DNA of 64,000 bases. Source: Pseudomonas sp. QS1027. Lineage in GTDB: Bacteria > Pseudomonadota > Gammaproteobacteria > Pseudomonadales > Pseudomonadaceae. Both the position numbers and the translations under genes were made by a program. Of this stretch, positions 57,060-64,000 are shown in pieces; within the stretch, counting starts at the first letter, position 1, and every line of letters starts with the position of its first letter. The DNA lies in contig NZ_PHSU01000003.1 of NCBI RefSeq assembly GCF_002814235.1, forward strand, positions 620,001 through 684,000. Direction: 5' to 3'. The notes beneath the pieces were generated by a model. The model was not told the DNA's origin. It saw only the letters and a program-made list of their open reading frames with translations, and ran no database searches.

Positions 57060-59765
57060 CTAACGACCCGCTTTCTTGTCCGGCAGTGGCGCGAACAAGG
57101 CTTCGATATCGTCGTTCTGCAATTGCCAGTCGCCGGCCTGGCGGCCATCGAGCACGCCGGCGGCCAGGTCCGATTTTTCCCGTTGCAGGTGCTGGATCTT
57201 TTCCTCAACCGTGCCACGGGCAATCATCTTGTAGACGAACACCGGCTTCTCCTGGCCAATCCGATAGGCACGGTCCGTCGCCTGATGTTCGGCAGCCGGG
57301 TTCCACCACGGATCGTAGTGGATCACCGTGTCGGCTTCGGTGAGGTTCAGCCCCACGCCGCCAGCCTTGAGGCTGATCAGGAAAATCTGCAACTTGCCAC
57401 TCTGGAAGTCCTTGACCGGCGTGCGCCGGTCACGGGTCTGCCCGGTCAGCAGTGCGTAGGCCACCCCGCGTTTACGCAACTCCAACTCGATCAGTGACAG
57501 CATCGAGGTGAACTGCGAGAACAACAGGATCCGCCGCCCCTCGTCGAACAATTCCTCAAGCATCTCCATCAGGCTGTCGAGCTTGCCGGAAGCGCTGCCG
57601 CGCGCGGGCAGCGGCGCTTCGTTGACCAGGCGCAGGTCGCAACAGACCTGGCGCAGCTTGAGCAGCGCCTCGAGGATGATGATCTGGCTGCGGGCCACGC
57701 CTTTGCGGGTGATCTCGGCGCGGACCTTCTTGTCCATGGCCAGGCGCATGGTCTCGTAGACGTCGCGCTGGGCCTCGTTGAGCTCGACCCAGTGGATGAT
57801 CTCGGTCTTGGGTGGCAGCTCGGTGGCCACCTGTTCCTTGGTGCGGCGCAGCAGGAAGGGTTTGATCCGGCCGTTGAGGTGTTGCAGGCGGACTTCGCTG
57901 GCGTGTTTTTCGATCGGCGTCCGATAGTCGCGGTTGAAGCTCTTGACGTCCCCCAGCCAGCCCGGCAGCAGGAAGTGAAACAGCGACCAGAGCTCGCCCA
58001 GGTGGTTTTCCAGCGGCGTACCGCTCAGGCACAGGCGTTGCCGCGCGTCCAGTTCACGGGCGGCCTGGGCGGCCTTGCTGCCCGGATTCTTGATGTACTG
58101 CGCCTCGTCGAGTACCAGCACGTGCAGCGGCTGGGCCTTGAGCAGTTCGATATCCTTGGGCAGCAGGGCGTAGGTGGTGAGCAGCAGGTCGTAGTCCTGC
58201 AACTGCTCGAAATGCTTCTTGCGCCCGGCGCCGTACAGCGCCAGCACCTTGAGCTGCGGGGTGAAATGCGCGGCCTCGTCCAGCCAGTTGGGAATCAGGC
58301 TGGTGGGCATCACCACCATGCACGGGCGGTCGAGGCGTCCGGCCTGCTTTTCGCTGAGAATGTGCGCCAGGGTCTGCAGGGTTTTGCCCAGGCCCATGTC
58401 ATCGGCCAGGATGCCGCCGACTTCCAGTTGCCGCAGCGATTGCATCCAGCTCAGGCCTTCGTGCTGGTAGGGGCGCAGCGTTGCGTTGAGGCCTTCGGGA
58501 AGCGTTGCGCTGTAGTCGCGGATATCCCGCAGTCGCTGGGCGAAGCCACGGATCTGTTCGCCGCCTTCCCAGAGCAGTGACAGCTCGTCCAGTGGATTGA
58601 GCCGGGTCGCATCGGCATGACTCAGGCGCAGGCGCGTGGTGCCGGGTTCCTGCAGGTAGAACTCGCCCAGGGTGTTCAGTACCGGCCGCAGGCGCCCATA
58701 GGGCAAGGCGACCTGGAGTGGCCCATGGTTACCGGCGGGGGAGGCCGGGATATTCACCAGGATCAGTTCGTCGTCGCGGCGCCGGGCCAGGCGCTCGGGA
58801 TTGAGCAGTTCGGTGTGCGAGCGCACCAGGTTCAGCAGGATCGGCAGCAGGCTCAGGCGTTCGCCATTGACGATGATCCCCAGTTCGAGGTCGAACCAGT
58901 CGCGCTCGGGGGCTTCGTCGACCGTGGCGTACCAGTCTTCCACGGGGCTGAGGTCGAAACCGAAGTCATCCTCGATCTGCAGTTCCCAGCCCTGGGCGCG
59001 CAGGCCCGGCAGTTCGTTGAGGGTGAAATTCAGCCAGGCGCTGTCATTGACCATTTCGAACAGCTCGCCGGCACTTTCCGGCAACGCCTTGCTCTGGCGC
59101 GTGGCGATCTTGAATCCCAGCACGCGCAATTGCTCGCGACAGGCCCTTTCCGCTTCAAGCTGGCGCTTGATGCGCAGGCTCTGGTGTTCCTGGCGCAGGA
59201 TGATATCGGCGTTTTTCTGCCCGCTGACGTATTCGCCCAGGTACTCGAAGGACAGTGCCGCGCGGTGCTGGATATAGCGCTGCATCCGCCCGTTGCGCGG
59301 TTCGAAGGCGCTGAACTCGATGCTCGCCAGCCACAGGCGCGGCACCGGCATCAGGTCATCGATCTGCTGTTGCGGCAAGGGCGACGGCGTGCGCGCATCC
59401 AGCACGGCCTGGAGTTTTTCCAGCAATTGGGCGTCTTTTTCCGCAGCGGGATAGGCCAGGGTTTCCTGGACTTGCAGCAACACCGCGGCGGTGTGCTTGC
59501 AGCAGGTGCGCACCGGGCAGGTGCAGGTGGCGTCGACCAGCAGCAGCGTGCCTTTGGCGGACTCACGCAGGTGAATGGTCTGGCGATAGGTATTGCCGCC
59601 CGAGCCTTCGCAACTGGCGGTTATGGTGCTGTCGCCGGCCTGGACGATCCTCACGCGGTTTTCCAGGGCGTAACGTCGGCCACGCTCCAGGCTCTGTTCC
59701 TTGAAGCGACTGACCCAGGACGCGGCGAGCGGTTTCGTCAGGGCGGGCGTCAGGGACGAGGGCAT
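57060..59765 (-). CDS. SWIM-domain SNF2/RapA-family helicase-like ATPase
   Basis: The 901-residue protein has an N-terminal SWIM zinc finger (CTCPVRTCCKHTAAVLL, residues about 84-100), a SNF2 ATPase with ADDMGLGKTLQTL and DEAQYIKNPGS, and a helicase C domain with GGVGLNLTEADTVIHYDPWW. Such proteins remodel nucleoprotein or RNA polymerase complexes. It ends two bases from the mtnP stop. Confidence 0.93.
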   Translation of the reverse strand: MPSSLTPALTKPLAASWVSRFKEQSLERGRRYALENRVRIVQAGDSTITASCEGSGGNTYRQTIHLRESAKGTLLLVDATCTCPVRTCCKHTAAVLLQVQETLAYPAAEKDAQLLEKLQAVLDARTPSPLPQQQIDDLMPVPRLWLASIEFSAFEPRNGRMQRYIQHRAALSFEYLGEYVSGQKNADIILRQEHQSLRIKRQLEAERACREQLRVLGFKIATRQSKALPESAGELFEMVNDSAWLNFTLNELPGLRAQGWELQIEDDFGFDLSPVEDWYATVDEAPERDWFDLELGIIVNGERLSLLPILLNLVRSHTELLNPERLARRRDDELILVNIPASPAGNHGPLQVALPYGRLRPVLNTLGEFYLQEPGTTRLRLSHADATRLNPLDELSLLWEGGEQIRGFAQRLRDIRDYSATLPEGLNATLRPYQHEGLSWMQSLRQLEVGGILADDMGLGKTLQTLAHILSEKQAGRLDRPCMVVMPTSLIPNWLDEAAHFTPQLKVLALYGAGRKKHFEQLQDYDLLLTTYALLPKDIELLKAQPLHVLVLDEAQYIKNPGSKAAQAARELDARQRLCLSGTPLENHLGELWSLFHFLLPGWLGDVKSFNRDYRTPIEKHASEVRLQHLNGRIKPFLLRRTKEQVATELPPKTEIIHWVELNEAQRDVYETMRLAMDKKVRAEITRKGVARSQIIILEALLKLRQVCCDLRLVNEAPLPARGSASGKLDSLMEMLEELFDEGRRILLFSQFTSMLSLIELELRKRGVAYALLTGQTRDRRTPVKDFQSGKLQIFLISLKAGGVGLNLTEADTVIHYDPWWNPAAEHQATDRAYRIGQEKPVFVYKMIARGTVEEKIQHLQREKSDLAAGVLDGRQAGDWQLQNDDIEALFAPLPDKKAGR

Positions 59766-59772
59766 CGGACTT

Positions 59773-60339
59773 TCACTGGTCGAGATTCTGTGACGGCGCT
59801 TCGCGTTTCGATGCGGCGAGTGAGGTCACCTTGAGCAGCAGGGCGAGGTGGCCGGCATCGAGGAAGTTGAGTTGACCGTTCTTGGTCTGGCTGGTCTGGT
59901 TCAAGCGTTCGCTGGCACTGACCACGCCGTTGTTGTCGAACTGGTTGACCCAGAACTGCGCCTGCACGTCGGTGAAACGCTTGAGGGTCAGGCTCAGGGT
60001 GCCTTGCACCGGGAACTGGCCGAACTGTTCCTGGCCCTCGGTGATCGAGATCAGGCTCGGCTGGTCGCCCAGGGGCTGTTGCCAGGCCTTGTGCAGCAGC
60101 ACCTCGTAGTTGCCGCTGGCGCCGAGCTTGGCGGTCATGTCATTGAGGCTGGGGGTGCGTTCCTGGTCGGCGGTGACCGGCTTGGCCCCCTTGGCCCAAT
60201 CCTCGGGCGCCGGTTGGCTCTGGAAGGGTTGCTCCAGGTTCTGCCGGATCAGGATCATTTCGATCTGATACAACTCGTCGGCCAACGCCGCCGGGGCGAT
60301 CAGGACCAACAACAAGGCCAGCGAGGGTATCAGGCGCAT
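59773..60339 (-). CDS. csiV: CsiV-family protein
   Basis: The 188-residue exported protein has a signal peptide (MRLIPSLALLLVLIAPAALA) and the CsiV pattern (DELYQIEMILIRQNLEQP). CsiV is a peptidoglycan-binding partner of type VI secretion in Acinetobacter; in Pseudomonas the role is unknown. It sits between mfd and the helicase gene on the same strand, 10 bases from mfd. Confidence 0.8.
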   Translation of the reverse strand: MRLIPSLALLLVLIAPAALADELYQIEMILIRQNLEQPFQSQPAPEDWAKGAKPVTADQERTPSLNDMTAKLGASGNYEVLLHKAWQQPLGDQPSLISITEGQEQFGQFPVQGTLSLTLKRFTDVQAQFWVNQFDNNGVVSASERLNQTSQTKNGQLNFLDAGHLALLLKVTSLAASKREAPSQNLDQ

Positions 60340-60349
60340 ACGGCGTCCT

Positions 60350-63799
<3,450 letters not shown>

Positions 63800-64000
63800 G
63801 GAAGGTTGAGCTCCAAGCGTTGCGACAAAGTCGGTAATTGTAACGGTCCTGGGTGCCGCCTGTCAGTTGCAGACTGTTTCTATTACGCATTGAGGCAAAT
63901 GTAGTGGCTAAGACAAAAAATAGCGCTTTTCTGCCCATTATGTAGTGCCGTATCGGGCGTATGTTTTGGAGGGTTACGGACAAGTCGCCAATGACCGACA
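63800..64000. other. Intergenic end of the window upstream of mfd
   Basis: No gene is supported in the last 200 bases. In Pseudomonas a glyceraldehyde-3-phosphate dehydrogenase gene is often divergent from mfd, so its start may lie just beyond base 64000. Confidence 0.5.

Overview
The window is chromosomal DNA of a Pseudomonas, most likely from the P. fluorescens complex. The evidence is high-GC coding DNA, a conserved core block (fadBA, DUF1653 gene, topA, DUF6586 gene, lexA-sulA, psrA, nagZ, mtnP, mfd) in the order known from Pseudomonas, Pseudomonas-type REP/REPIN repeats, and a psl-type exopolysaccharide operon. No tRNA, rRNA, CRISPR array or intact insertion sequence was seen.

The left end (about 1-4850) differs from the rest. 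It is visibly AT-rich, and all its genes lie on the minus strand in tight translational coupling. They form a microcin B17-like (azole-modified RiPP) cluster in the order A-B-C-D-E-F: a 78-residue Gly/Ser/Cys precursor, a zinc-binding McbB-like protein, an McbC/SagB-type FMN dehydrogenase, an McbD-like YcaO cyclodehydratase, an ABC-2 permease and its ATPase. A 13-bp stem-loop separates the precursor gene from the enzyme genes. The precursor keeps the FGxxL leader motif of McbA, but its core is a strict GGX triplet series without the adjacent Ser-Cys pairs that give microcin B17 its bis-azoles, and it has an extra C-terminal tail. A pentapeptide-repeat immunity gene (mcbG) is not visible and may lie beyond base 1. 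This is the most interesting system in the window.

From 5.1 to 14.5 kb is mixed accessory and regulatory DNA: an AraC regulator with a YbhB-family protein, a DUF2167 membrane protein, an orphan protein with a PD-(D/E)XK-like C-terminus, a divergent LysR/EamA pair, an XRE regulator, a PAS-GGDEF-EAL protein and a periplasmic solute-binding protein. Then come dnaX-ybaB-recR (14.7-18.0 kb).

From 18.5 to 33.7 kb the minus strand carries a long psl-like exopolysaccharide operon in the order A-B-D-E-F-G-H-I-J-(acetyltransferase)-K-C. Compared with P. aeruginosa, pslC appears to have moved to the end, and a WcaF-like acetyltransferase lies between J and K. Next are a YegS-type lipid kinase, a NarL-type two-component pair, an HPt-like protein, CheV, a MOSC protein, the Slt transglycosylase, an Uup-type ABC-F ATPase and a universal stress protein (34-45 kb).

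The right end is conserved core: beta-oxidation (fadBA) with its regulator psrA, topoisomerase I, the SOS operon lexA-sulA with two LexA boxes, muropeptide recycling (nagZ), methylthioinosine salvage (mtnP), a SWIM/SNF2 helicase, a CsiV-like protein and mfd.
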